A stretch of 64,000 nucleotides of DNA, taken from positions 1,488,001 to 1,552,000 of the forward strand of contig NZ_CP059163.1 in the NCBI RefSeq assembly GCF_013466785.1. Direction: 5' to 3'. The notes beneath the pieces are model-generated. The model searched no databases. It was not told the origin of the DNA and saw nothing but the letters and a program-made list of their open reading frames with translations. Positions 33,893 through 41,755 of the stretch are shown piece after piece. The position numbers and the translations under genes are program-made. The stretch is from Nocardioides marinisabuli. Its GTDB lineage: Bacteria > Actinomycetota > Actinomycetes > Propionibacteriales > Nocardioidaceae. How positions within the stretch are numbered: position 1 is the stretch's first letter; each line of letters begins with the position of its first letter.

Positions 33893-34289
33893 CGCGGCGC
33901 CGGACCTCGTGGAGACCGGTCCCGGACGACGTCTCGAGGACCTCGTCCGCGTGACCGTACGTGGGGATCCGCCTCAGCGGAAAGCGAGTTGTCCACAGGG
34001 CCTGGGGATAACCCGGGGATGCCCGTGGACGACACGCGAGGACGTGTGCACTGCCTGGGGACACAACTGTGGAGAACCAAGTCACGGCAACGACAAAACG
34101 CCCTCTGACCTGGGCGAACGGATCTCCCCACCTGTGGACAGAAAATTGTGGGCAGGACGACGTCGTTCACCCGCCGGCCGCGCTCCGGATGCCTGGATGT
34201 TTGTCGACAAAGCGTCGACTAGCGCAGTTTCCACAACTTGTCCCCAATACGGGACAGATGCCGGCGACCGGTCTCGACCAGCACGCGCC
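33893..34289. other. dnaB/MATE divergent intergenic region with DnaA-box-like cluster
   Basis: Longest AT-richer stretch in the window. One exact actinobacterial DnaA box TTGTCCACA (33989-33997) and four one-mismatch boxes: TGTGGAGAA (34068-34076), TGTGGACAG (34133-34141), TTGTCGACA in a 12-bp palindrome (34200-34211), and TTGTCCCCA (34238-34246). No gene is supported here. It may be a DnaA-controlled promoter or a titration site; synteny argues against it being oriC. Confidence 0.65.
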
Positions 34290-34295
34290 TACGAT
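34290..34295 (+). promoter_or_regulatory. -10 hexamer TACGAT, leaderless start of MATE gene
   Basis: TACGAT ends 6 nt before the GTG at 34302. Confidence 0.5.
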
Positions 34296-34301
34296 CCGCG
34301 G

Positions 34302-35687
34302 GTGAGCCCGCGCAGCGCCCCGTCCGAGCACCGGGCCACCGATCGCGAGATCTGGCGGCTGGCCGTCCCGGCGTTCCTCGCGCTGGTCGCCGAGCCGCTC
34401 TTCCTGCTCGGCGACGCGGCCGTCGTCGGCCGGCTGGGCACCCCCGAGCTGGCCGGTCTGGGCATCGCCGCGGTGGTGCTGCAGACCGCCGTCGGCCTGT
34501 GCGTCTTCCTCGCCTACGGCACCACCGCCGGCGTCGCGCGCCGCCTCGGCGCCGGCGACCTGCGTGGCGCGCTGGCCCAGGGCGTCGACGGGCTCTGGCT
34601 GGCGGTCGGGATCGGGGTGGTGACCACCGTGGCCGGCGTCGCGCTCACCGACCCGCTGGTCGCGGCCTTCGGTGCCGGGCCCGAGATCAGCGAGCAGGCC
34701 ACGACCTACCTGCGCATCGCCTTCCTCGGCACCACGCCGCTGCTGGTGATGCTCGCCGCCACGGGGGTGCTGCGCGGCCTGCAGGACACCCGCACCCCGC
34801 TGTACGTCGCCGTCGGCGGCAACGTGCTCAACATCGTGCTCAACGTCGTGCTCGTCTACCCCGTCGGCCTCGGCATCGCCGGCTCGGCGATCGGCTCGGT
34901 CGTCGCCCAGGTGCTCAGCGCCGCCGTGCTCACCGTGGTCGTCGTGCGCGGCGCCAGGGCGCAGGGCGCCCCGCTGGGCCCCGACCTGCCCGGCATCCGC
35001 CTGGCCGCCCGGGCCGGGGTGCCCCTGGTGGTGCGCACCCTGACCCTGCGCGCCGCCATCCTCACCACGACGTACGCCGTCACCCTGGGCGCCGCCCCCG
35101 GCGCCGGGCTCGACGTCGACCTGGCCACCCACCAGCTGGCGATGACCCTGTGGGGGTTCCTGGCCTTCGTGCTCGACGCCATCGCGATCGCGGCGCAGGC
35201 CCTGACCGGACGCACCCTCGGCGCCGGCGACGTGGCAGGCACCCGGCGGCTGACCCGGCGGATGCTGCGCTGGGGCGTGGTCAGCGGGGTGGTCACCGGA
35301 GTGCTGCTGGCCGCCGCGAGCCCGCTGCTCGGCCCGCTCTTCAGTCGGGACGCAGCCGTCCACGAGGCGCTGGTGCCGGTGCTGCTCATCGCCGCCCTGG
35401 GCCAGCCCGTGGCCGGCATCGTCTTCGTGCTCGACGGGGTGCTGATCGGAGCCGGTGACGGCCGCTACCTGGCCGTCGGGGGGCTCCTCACCCTGGTCGT
35501 CTACCTGCCCGTCGCCCTGCTCGCCGCCTCGTGGGGCGGGCTGCTGGCCCTGTGGGTCGCCTACACGACGGCTTTCATGGGCTCGCGGATGCTGGTGCTG
35601 GTGCTCCGCGAGCGCAGCGACGCCTGGGTGGTCACCGGCGGGGGCACCCCCGGCCCGTCCCGGACCCGCTCGGGCGCCGGGTCGTAG
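34302..35687 (+). CDS. MATE-family exporter (DinF-like)
   Basis: 461 residues, about 12 membrane helices in two repeats: REIWRLAVPAFLALVAEPLFLLGDAAVVGRLG at the start of the first, ARAGVPLVVRTLTLRAAILTTTYAV in the second. DinF-type members export drugs or metabolites with H+ or Na+. Placement directly behind dnaB is the same in Streptomyces. GTG start 6 nt after TACGAT. Its TAG stop forms part of the TAGGCT hexamer of the next gene. Confidence 0.92.
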   Translation: MSPRSAPSEHRATDREIWRLAVPAFLALVAEPLFLLGDAAVVGRLGTPELAGLGIAAVVLQTAVGLCVFLAYGTTAGVARRLGAGDLRGALAQGVDGLWLAVGIGVVTTVAGVALTDPLVAAFGAGPEISEQATTYLRIAFLGTTPLLVMLAATGVLRGLQDTRTPLYVAVGGNVLNIVLNVVLVYPVGLGIAGSAIGSVVAQVLSAAVLTVVVVRGARAQGAPLGPDLPGIRLAARAGVPLVVRTLTLRAAILTTTYAVTLGAAPGAGLDVDLATHQLAMTLWGFLAFVLDAIAIAAQALTGRTLGAGDVAGTRRLTRRMLRWGVVSGVVTGVLLAAASPLLGPLFSRDAAVHEALVPVLLIAALGQPVAGIVFVLDGVLIGAGDGRYLAVGGLLTLVVYLPVALLAASWGGLLALWVAYTTAFMGSRMLVLVLRERSDAWVVTGGGTPGPSRTRSGAGS

Positions 35688-35690
35688 GCT
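35685..35690 (+). promoter_or_regulatory. -10 hexamer TAGGCT, leaderless start
   Basis: TAGGCT begins with the MATE stop codon and ends 7 nt before the ATG at 35698. Confidence 0.5.
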
Positions 35691-35697
35691 CCCCGCC

Positions 35698-36270
35698 ATG
35701 GCCCCGCTCTCCCTGGTCGCCTCGGGCCTGCTCCTGGTCGCGCTCGTCGCGCCCGTCGGCGGGTACGACGTGCTGGCCGACTGGGTGGGCTGGGCCCTGG
35801 TCGTGGCGGCGCTGCGCCGCCTGCCCCGGACCTCGGCGACCCGGCAGCGACCGGTCCTGGTCGGGCTGGCCGTCACCGCGGGCCTGCTCTCCGCGCTGCT
35901 GTGGTTCCCGCTGCTGCACGAGGCGCTCGCCGACGTCGACCCCGCCATCGCCTGGGCGCTGAGCCTGCCGGCGCTGCTGGTGACGGTCCTCCTGGCCCAC
36001 GAGCTGGCCGCGGCCGCCGCCGGCGCGCACGACCCGGCCCCGCGGCGGCGCTGGCACCTGGTGCGCACCGTCGCGGTGCTGGTCGCCGTGCTGCCCGTCC
36101 TCGTCTACGGCGCTGGTCTGGACCAGCTCGAGCCCCTCGCCTTCGTGCTCGCCGACCTCCTGATCCTCACCGTGATCGTGATGCTGCTGGTCGATGCGCG
36201 GCGCCCGTGGGCCGGCGGCACCCCCCGCGACTTCGGTCGAAGCGCCGCGAGGACCGCCCGGGATTCGTAG
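35698..36270 (+). CDS. hypothetical integral membrane protein
   Basis: 190 residues with about five hydrophobic helices (residues 4-25, 28-40, 50-70, 80-100, 118-135, 143-160) and a charged C-terminal tail. VGGYDVLADWVGWALVVAALRRLP near the N-terminus resembles small actinobacterial membrane proteins of unknown role. No known motif. The ATG follows TAGGCT by 7 nt. I cannot name the family. Confidence 0.8.
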   Translation: MAPLSLVASGLLLVALVAPVGGYDVLADWVGWALVVAALRRLPRTSATRQRPVLVGLAVTAGLLSALLWFPLLHEALADVDPAIAWALSLPALLVTVLLAHELAAAAAGAHDPAPRRRWHLVRTVAVLVAVLPVLVYGAGLDQLEPLAFVLADLLILTVIVMLLVDARRPWAGGTPRDFGRSAARTARDS

Positions 36271-36329
36271 CCTGAGGCGGAGCGGGGCGTTGAAGCATCG
36301 ACCCCGCCAGCCCCCTCGGAGGAATCTCG

Positions 36330-37544
36330 ATGACCGTCCCCCCGTCCGTACGTCGTGGCGCGGCCCTGTCCGTGGCCGCTCTCGTCGGCGCCCTGCTGCC
36401 GGTGCTCGCGATGCCGGCCGCCCACGCCGAGCCCGGCTGCCTCAGCGAGGCAGCACCTCCCGGCGAGCTCCCGATCCCGCTGCCGCTGCCCTCGCCGATC
36501 GGACCCGGCGACCGGTGCGACGACAGCGAGCCACCCGTCACCTCGGCCGTGACGGCCTCCCCCGCCCCCAACGAGGCGGGCTTCATCGCCCAGGACTCGG
36601 TGACCTTCACCTTCTCCGGCGCCCACACCGACGCCGACACCGACCCGATCGCGTTCGAGTGCCAGTTCTTCAACACCCCCGAGGCCCCGCCCGAGGACGA
36701 GTGGACCGCCTGCACGAGCCCGATGACGTACGACGACCTCGAGGACACCCGGCGCGAGCTCGGTGGTCGCGAGACCCCCTACACCTTCAGGGTGCGGGCC
36801 TACGACGCCGCCGACCGCAAGATCGACGCCACCCAGAACGACCTGATCCTGGGTTCCAACGGGGCCGAGACCGACCTGCCCGACGTCGACCAGACGCCGG
36901 AGGAGGCCACCTTCAAGCTCGACACGGTCGCCCCCGTCGCCCGCATCTTCAACCAGCCCTTCGACCCCGAGACCCCCGACCGCCCGATGCTCACCACCGA
37001 CAGCCCCACGCTGCGCATCACCGGCTCGGAGTCGCCGCTGGTCTACACCTGCGACATCGACGGCGAGGCGATGCCCTGCCGCGACGACCACGTGACCTTC
37101 AAGGACCTCGGGCCCGGCACCCGGACCCTGAGCGTCTCGGTGACCGACCGGGCCGGCAACACCTCGGCCCTGCCGGCCACGACCAGCTTCACGGTCCCCG
37201 AGGACCTGGTCTCCCCGGGCCGTCGCTGGGCGACCAAGCGCCGCGCCAAGTCCTTCGGCGGCGACTACCTGGAGGCGTCGGCGTACAAGACCAAGATCAC
37301 CGTCGCCGGCGTCGACGTGCGCGAGGTGCGCCTGCTGGCCACCACCGGGCCCACGAGCGGCAAGCTGAAGTACAAGATCCCCGGCGGCGTGTGGCAGAAG
37401 GTCAAGCTCGGCGGCAAGCGCACCACCCGCAGCGACGTGGTCGTCGTGCGCAACGAGCAGAGCGCCTCCTTCACCGGCAAGATCGCCTTCCGGGTGATGA
37501 GCCGCGGCAAGCCGGTGCAGCTCGACGCGATCATGCTGCGCTGA
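36330..37544 (+). CDS. secreted Ig-like-domain protein
   Basis: 404 residues. Signal peptide (SVAALVGALLPVLAMPAAHA, cleavage near 33), then a Pro-rich spacer and two or three beta-sandwich repeats of the bacterial Ig-like type: VTFTFSGAHTDADTDPIAFECQFF, then LRITGSESPLVYTCDIDG with LGPGTRTLSVSVTDRAGNTS. Paired Cys in each (FECQFF/WTACTS and YTCDID/AMPCRD) suggest disulfides. The C-terminal 110 residues are a basic beta-rich module. Probably a surface or matrix protein. ATG with GGAGGAA about 7 nt upstream. Confidence 0.8.
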   Translation: MTVPPSVRRGAALSVAALVGALLPVLAMPAAHAEPGCLSEAAPPGELPIPLPLPSPIGPGDRCDDSEPPVTSAVTASPAPNEAGFIAQDSVTFTFSGAHTDADTDPIAFECQFFNTPEAPPEDEWTACTSPMTYDDLEDTRRELGGRETPYTFRVRAYDAADRKIDATQNDLILGSNGAETDLPDVDQTPEEATFKLDTVAPVARIFNQPFDPETPDRPMLTTDSPTLRITGSESPLVYTCDIDGEAMPCRDDHVTFKDLGPGTRTLSVSVTDRAGNTSALPATTSFTVPEDLVSPGRRWATKRRAKSFGGDYLEASAYKTKITVAGVDVREVRLLATTGPTSGKLKYKIPGGVWQKVKLGGKRTTRSDVVVVRNEQSASFTGKIAFRVMSRGKPVQLDAIMLR

Positions 37545-37564
37545 GCCGCAGCCCCGACGCACGA

Positions 37565-37603
37565 CGACGGGCCCGGACCTCCAGTGGAGGTCCGGGCCCG
37601 TCG
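37565..37603. terminator. bidirectional terminator, perfect 18-bp stem
   Basis: Arms 37565-37582 and 37586-37603 are perfect 18-bp complements (CGACGGGCCCGGACCTCC) around the loop AGT. It stands between the convergent Ig-like-protein and rplI genes and can serve both. Confidence 0.9.
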
Positions 37604-37628
37604 CGGTGCTGCAGGGTGCTGCTGGGTC

Positions 37629-38075
37629 TCAGGCCTTGACGACGTTGAGGGCCACCGTGGCGGACACCTCGTCGTGCAGCCGCACGGAGACCTCGTGGTT
37701 GCCGAGCGAGCGGATCGGGTTCTTGACCGCGATCGTGCGCTTATCGACGGCCTCGCCGGTCGTCTCGGTCAGCGCCGAGGCGATGTCGGCGGGGGTGACG
37801 GCGCCGAAGAGACGCCCGCCCTCGCCGGCCTTGACGGCGACGTTGACCGTCGACGCCTCGAGCTTGGCCTTGATCTCAGCGGCGTGGTCGTGGTCGCGGA
37901 CCGCGCGGCTGGTGCGCGCGGCCTTGATCGACTCGACGGTCTTCTCGCCGCCGCGGGTCCAGCGGATGGCCACGCCACGGGGCACGAGGTAGTTGCGGCC
38001 GTAGCCGTCCTTGACCTCGACCACGTCGCCCGGGCCACCGAGACCGGTGACCTCCTGGGTCAGGATGAGCTTCAT
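37629..38075 (-). CDS. rplI: 50S ribosomal protein L9
   Basis: 148 residues, the family length. The N-terminal rRNA-binding domain [34 protein letters not shown] is near-invariant; a long connecting helix and the C-terminal domain with [17 protein letters not shown] follow. Last gene of the rpsF-ssb-rpsR-rplI operon, 14 nt after rpsR, ended by a strong hairpin. Confidence 0.97.
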   Translation of the reverse strand: MKLILTQEVTGLGGPGDVVEVKDGYGRNYLVPRGVAIRWTRGGEKTVESIKAARTSRAVRDHDHAAEIKAKLEASTVNVAVKAGEGGRLFGAVTPADIASALTETTGEAVDKRTIAVKNPIRSLGNHEVSVRLHDEVSATVALNVVKA

Positions 38076-38089
38076 CGTCCGTGCTCCTC

Positions 38090-38326
38090 TCAGCGACCGG
38101 TGGAGGTGTAGGGCAGCAGGGCCACCTCGCGGGCGTTCTTGACGGCGATGGCCACGTCGCGCTGGTGCTGGACGCAGTTGCCGGTCACCCGACGCGCGCG
38201 GATCTTGCCGCGGTCGGAGATGAACTTGCGAAGGAGGGTGGCGTCCTTGTAGTCGACGCCGCTCGCCTTCTCCTTGCAGAACTGGCAAACCTTCTTCTTG
38301 GGCTTGCGAATCACTGCCTTGGCCAT
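38090..38326 (-). CDS. rpsR: 30S ribosomal protein S18
   Basis: 78 residues. [37 protein letters not shown] and a C-terminal NCVQHQR: Cys14, Cys17, Cys51 and His54 form the zinc-binding (C+) version of S18. It binds S6 in the 30S platform. ATG preceded by GGAAGG. Confidence 0.97.
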   Translation of the reverse strand: MAKAVIRKPKKKVCQFCKEKASGVDYKDATLLRKFISDRGKIRARRVTGNCVQHQRDVAIAVKNAREVALLPYTSTGR

Positions 38327-38425
38327 TGTGGTGCTTCCTTTCTAGAAGCCCGCCCCGGAGTGGCTACCGGGTCGGAATGGGTCAGGTTTGTCTGGACAGG
38401 TGGTGCTGGACCGAGCGGTCCAGGA

Positions 38426-39031
38426 TCAGAACGGGGGCTCCTCGCCCACGCCGGGGGCGCCCCAGGGGTCGTTGCCCTGGGCCGGGGCCGGCCGGGACTG
38501 GCCCCCGCCGAAGCCGCCGCCCTGCTGGCCCCCCTGCTGGGGAGCCGGCGAGGCCCACGGGTCGTTGGCCGGGGCTGCGCCCTGGCCCCCGCCCTGCTGG
38601 CCGCCGCCGGAGTAGCCTCCGCCGCCGCCCTGGCCGCCACCGGAGTAGCCTCCGCCGCCGCCCTGACGGGTCGTGCGGGCGACCTTGGCGGTCGCGTAGC
38701 GCAGGGACGGGCCGACCTCGTCGACCTCGAGCTCCATCACGGTGCGCTTCTCACCCTCGCGGGTCTCGTAGCTGCGGGCCTTGAGCCGGCCCTGGACCAC
38801 GACGCGCATGCCCTTCTGGAGGGACTCGGCGACGTTCTCCGCGGCCTGCCGCCAGATCGAGCAGGACAGGAACAGCGCTTCGCCGTCCTCCCACTCGTTG
38901 GTCTGACGGTTGAGGGTGCGCGGCGTCGACGCGATCCGGAAGTTGGCCACGGCCGCCCCCGAGGGGGTGAAGCGCAGCTCCGGGTCGTCGACGAGGTTGC
39001 CGACCACCGTGATGACGGTCTCGCCTGCCAT
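38426..39031 (-). CDS. ssb: single-stranded DNA-binding protein
   Basis: 201 residues. OB-fold at about 1-112 ([54 protein letters not shown]), a Gly/Gln-rich linker with [11 protein letters not shown]-type repeats, and the C-terminal tip GVGEEPPF, the partner-binding tail (usually DDDIPF in E. coli). It coats single-stranded DNA at forks. It sits between rpsF and rpsR, the conserved order. Confidence 0.97.
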   Translation of the reverse strand: MAGETVITVVGNLVDDPELRFTPSGAAVANFRIASTPRTLNRQTNEWEDGEALFLSCSIWRQAAENVAESLQKGMRVVVQGRLKARSYETREGEKRTVMELEVDEVGPSLRYATAKVARTTRQGGGGGYSGGGQGGGGGYSGGGQQGGGQGAAPANDPWASPAPQQGGQQGGGFGGGQSRPAPAQGNDPWGAPGVGEEPPF

Positions 39032-39127
39032 GAGGTCTCCCTAGCGGTGTGCTGATCCTGGTGCTGTTCGGTCGTCCGAGACAGCGTTCGCGACCATGGT
39101 GGCCGCTCGCGCCGACATCGGACAGGG

Positions 39128-39147
39128 GTCATCCACAAGTGGACGAC
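39128..39147 (-). other. hairpin between rpsF and ssb
   Basis: GTCATCCAC-AA-GTGGACGAC, 9-bp arms with one mismatch, about 100 nt upstream of ssb. It could attenuate or process the operon transcript, and CATCCACA is DnaA-box-like. Confidence 0.35.
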
Positions 39148-39168
39148 CCGAGGCGTCGAGCCGGGGGC

Positions 39169-39459
39169 TCAGTGCGCGTCGGGCCGGATGACCTTGGTGC
39201 GCAGGATCGCCTCGTTGAGGCCGAGCTGACGGTCGAACTCCTTGACCGTGTCGGGCTCGGCGTTCAGCGAGATGACGGCGTAGATGCCCTCGGCGTTCTT
39301 CTTCACCTCGTACGCGAGGCGACGACGTCCCCAGACGTCGACGGACTCGACGGTGCCACCGTCCTTGGTGATCACGTTGAGGTACTTCTCGAGGGACGGC
39401 TGAATCGTCCGCTCTTCGAGGCTGGGGTCGAGGATGACCATCACTTCGTAGGCACGCAT
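39169..39459 (-). CDS. rpsF: 30S ribosomal protein S6
   Basis: 96 residues: [44 protein letters not shown] and the end TKVIRPDAH. It forms a complex with S18 on the platform. Unlike E. coli S6 it lacks the acidic C-terminal extension that RimK glutamylates. ATG start with AGGAGG about 8 nt upstream. First gene of the operon. Confidence 0.97.
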   Translation of the reverse strand: MRAYEVMVILDPSLEERTIQPSLEKYLNVITKDGGTVESVDVWGRRRLAYEVKKNAEGIYAVISLNAEPDTVKEFDRQLGLNEAILRTKVIRPDAH

Positions 39460-39489
39460 AGCGGTCTCCACCTCCTCTGGACTCGGCGG

Positions 39490-39506
39490 CCACGGTCTCT
39501 CCGTGG
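39490..39506 (-). promoter_or_regulatory. leader hairpin before rpsF, S6:S18-site candidate
   Basis: CCACGG-AGAGA-CCGTGG (on the minus strand) about 30 nt upstream of the rpsF start, followed by CCGCCGAG. Leaders of rpsF operons in many bacteria bind S6:S18 through a CCG-containing stem; the match here is only suggestive. Confidence 0.3.
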
Positions 39507-39616
39507 CAGGAGGGCTGTGCGAAACCCGCACCCGGCGCACCGCTGAGCGGCGGGCTGGTGGGAGCGGGGCCCGAGGACACGGACCCGTCGGTGGGTCGTG
39601 CGATCTCGGACAGCGC

Positions 39617-39622
39617 AAGATA
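39617..39622 (-). promoter_or_regulatory. possible -10 TATCTT of the rpsF operon
   Basis: TATCTT on the minus strand about 158 nt upstream of rpsF. TTGGGC lies 19 bp before it, a loose -35. Confidence 0.35.
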
Positions 39623-39719
39623 CCAGCGCGCCGCGGTGTCGGCCCAAACGTCGTCCACAGCCCACACGCGCGCGAGGACCCAGGCGTGCGCCGGGCGGGG
39701 ACGGGGTAGGGGGCTGGCG

Positions 39720-40727
39720 ATGAGCCACCGTCACGCCGCCCCCTCCCTCGCCCCCTCCGTGGCGCCCGCCCCGACGGGCCCGCCGGCCCGCCTGGTCGGG
39801 CGCTACGAGCTGGCCGACCGCATCGGCGCCGGGGCGATGGGGTCGGTCTGGCGGGCCTGGGACCACCAGGCCGGGCGCTGGGTGGGCGCCAAGGTGCTCG
39901 ACCAGGCCCGAGGTGGCGCCCCGACGGAGGCCGCCGGGCTGCTGCTGCGCTTCGTGCGCGAGCAGTCGGTGCGCATCGCGCACCCCCACGTGGTCGCCCC
40001 GACCGGCTGGGCGGCCGAGGACCACGTCGTCGTGCTGACCATGGACCTGGTGCGCGGCGGCTCGCTCGACGTGCTGCTCGCCGAGCACGGCGCGCTGCCC
40101 GAGAGCTACGTGCGGGTGCTGCTGGCCCAGCTGCTGCGCGCGCTGGCCGCGGTGCACGAGGCCGGGGTGGTGCACCGCGACGTCAAGCCCGCCAACCTGC
40201 TCCTCGAGCCGACCGGCGCCGCCCGGCCCCACCTGCGCCTCGGCGACTTCGGCGTCGCCACCCTCCAGCACGAACCGCGCCTGACCCGGCACCCCGGCGC
40301 GGTCGGCACCGACGGCTACATGGCCCCCGAGCAGGCGCGGGGGGCGCTGCCCGACCCCCGCCAGGACCTGTACGCCGCCGGCGTCGTGGCCCTCGAGCTC
40401 CTCACCGGCCGTCCGCCCACCCGCGAGGGCCCGCCGCCTCTCCCGCCCGGTGACCTCGCCGGTCTGCTGGCGGCGCTGACCAGCCCCGACCCGGCCGGCC
40501 GGCCACCCTCGGCGCTGGCCGCCCTCGAGCGGCTGCACCGGCTGGGCGTGCCGCCGGGCACGCCCTGGGACGAGGAGCCCGGCCCGCCGTACGTGCCCGA
40601 CCGCCTCGGCGAGCCGCCGGCGCCGCGCGCGCCCAGCCGGGGTCCCGACCGGCGCACCGTGCTGGCGGCCTGCTGCCTGGTCTCGGCCGCGGTCCTCTGC
40701 GTGGTGGCGCTCGCGCTGCTCGTGTGA
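39720..40727 (+). CDS. Ser/Thr protein kinase, membrane-anchored without sensor domain
   Basis: 335 residues. Hanks-type kinase domain at about 25-285: glycine loop IGAGAMGSV, Lys58 in [15 protein letters not shown] near 155-164, GDFG near 174-177, and [12 protein letters not shown] in the activation segment. A Pro-rich juxtamembrane stretch follows, then one C-terminal membrane helix ([23 protein letters not shown]) ending the protein, so no extracellular sensor exists. Likely an active kinase acting on cytosolic or division proteins. ATG start; the upstream TAGGGG at 39707 is a weak -10. Confidence 0.9.
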   Translation: MSHRHAAPSLAPSVAPAPTGPPARLVGRYELADRIGAGAMGSVWRAWDHQAGRWVGAKVLDQARGGAPTEAAGLLLRFVREQSVRIAHPHVVAPTGWAAEDHVVVLTMDLVRGGSLDVLLAEHGALPESYVRVLLAQLLRALAAVHEAGVVHRDVKPANLLLEPTGAARPHLRLGDFGVATLQHEPRLTRHPGAVGTDGYMAPEQARGALPDPRQDLYAAGVVALELLTGRPPTREGPPPLPPGDLAGLLAALTSPDPAGRPPSALAALERLHRLGVPPGTPWDEEPGPPYVPDRLGEPPAPRAPSRGPDRRTVLAACCLVSAAVLCVVALALLV

Positions 40728-40740
40728 GGCCGGCCGGGGC

Positions 40741-40860
40741 TCACCGACGGCGCAGCAGCACCAGCCCGACGAGCACCAGCACGAGCGCGAGGAGCAGCAG
40801 CACCGTCGCCGCCACGAGCCGCTCGTCGGCGACCAGCGGCAGGGGCACGCTCACGTCCAC
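40741..40860 (-). CDS. 39-residue single-helix membrane peptide (candidate)
   Basis: 39 residues: a short N-terminal part, one hydrophobic helix VAATVLLLLALVLVLVGLVL and a basic end LLRRR. GTG at 40860 follows a CACGCT hexamer by 6 nt, the leaderless pattern of the window. It converges on the kinase gene and is divergent from endonuclease IV. Coding status is uncertain because GC-rich sequence easily gives such frames. Confidence 0.4.
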   Translation of the reverse strand: MDVSVPLPLVADERLVAATVLLLLALVLVLVGLVLLRRR

Positions 40861-40923
40861 GGCACCAGCGTGCCCGGGCCTCCGGCCCGCAAACCCCCGG
40901 GCGGGGGCGTCGGTGCCCGCTCC

Positions 40924-40929
40924 TAGGCT
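40924..40929 (+). promoter_or_regulatory. -10 hexamer TAGGCT, leaderless start of nfo
   Basis: TAGGCT ends 6 nt before the ATG at 40936. Confidence 0.5.
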
Positions 40930-40935
40930 GGGGCC

Positions 40936-41745
40936 ATGTCGTCGAAGTCCCAGCAGCTGCCGATCGGTGCCCACGTCGACCAGGCCGACCCGGTCGGGGA
41001 GGCGCGCGAGCGCGGGGTCCCGCTGGTGCAGATGTTCCTCGGCGACCCGCAGGGCTATCGCGGGCCCGAGGTCGCCCACCCCGGCGGGGCGGCGGGCCTG
41101 CGCGCCGAGGCCGAGGAGGCCGGGGTCGACCTCTACGTCCACGCGCCGTACATCGTCAACGTCGCCACCACCAACAACCGCATCCGGATCCCCAGCCGCA
41201 AGCTGCTGCAGCAGCACATGGACGCCGCCGCCGAGATCGGCGCCAAGGGACTGATCGTGCACGGCGGGCACGTCAACAAGGCCGACGACCCCGCCGTGGG
41301 CTTCGACAACTGGCGCAAGGCGGTCGAGGCGACCGACCTCAAGATCCCCCTGCTCATCGAGAACACCGCCGGCGGCGACAACGCGATGACGCGCTACCTC
41401 GAGCGCATCGAGGGCGTGTGGGCCGCGATCGGCAGCGCCGAGGGCGCCGACATGGTCGGCTTCTGCCTCGACACCTGCCACGCCCACGCCGGCGGCAACG
41501 CCCTCGAGACCGTCGTGGCCGACGTGCTGGCCATCACCGGGCGCATCGACCTGGTGCACGCCAACGACAGCCGTGACGACTTCGGCTCCGGGGCCGACCG
41601 GCACGCCAACTTCGGCGCCGGGCGCATCGACCCCGACCTGCTCGCCTCGGTCGTGCGCGACGCCGGCGCGCCCGTGGTGATGGAGACCCCCGGGCCCGCC
41701 GAGGCGCACGTCGCCGACGCGGCCTGGCTCCGCGATCGGCTGTAA
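40936..41745 (+). CDS. nfo: endonuclease IV (AP endonuclease family 2)
   Basis: 269 residues, TIM-barrel AP endonuclease that cuts DNA at abasic sites. Metal-ligand motifs in order: GAHV near the start, VHAPYIVN, VHGGHVN, LIENTAGG, FCLDTCHAHAGG, LVHANDSRDDFGSGADRHANFGAG and METPG. ATG start 6 nt after TAGGCT. Its TAA stop forms part of the TAACGT hexamer of the next gene. Confidence 0.95.
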   Translation: MSSKSQQLPIGAHVDQADPVGEARERGVPLVQMFLGDPQGYRGPEVAHPGGAAGLRAEAEEAGVDLYVHAPYIVNVATTNNRIRIPSRKLLQQHMDAAAEIGAKGLIVHGGHVNKADDPAVGFDNWRKAVEATDLKIPLLIENTAGGDNAMTRYLERIEGVWAAIGSAEGADMVGFCLDTCHAHAGGNALETVVADVLAITGRIDLVHANDSRDDFGSGADRHANFGAGRIDPDLLASVVRDAGAPVVMETPGPAEAHVADAAWLRDRL

Positions 41746-41748
41746 CGT
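41743..41748 (+). promoter_or_regulatory. -10 hexamer TAACGT, leaderless start of femX-like gene
   Basis: TAACGT overlaps the nfo stop and ends 7 nt before the GTG at 41756. Confidence 0.45.
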
Positions 41749-41755
41749 CGCGGCT

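Noticed and set aside
33893-34289. Chromosomal origin oriC
   Set aside because: DnaA-box-like sites are present, but dnaA, dnaN and rpmH are absent and synteny places the origin beyond sigM and parAB. Kept as a secondary DnaA-binding candidate only.
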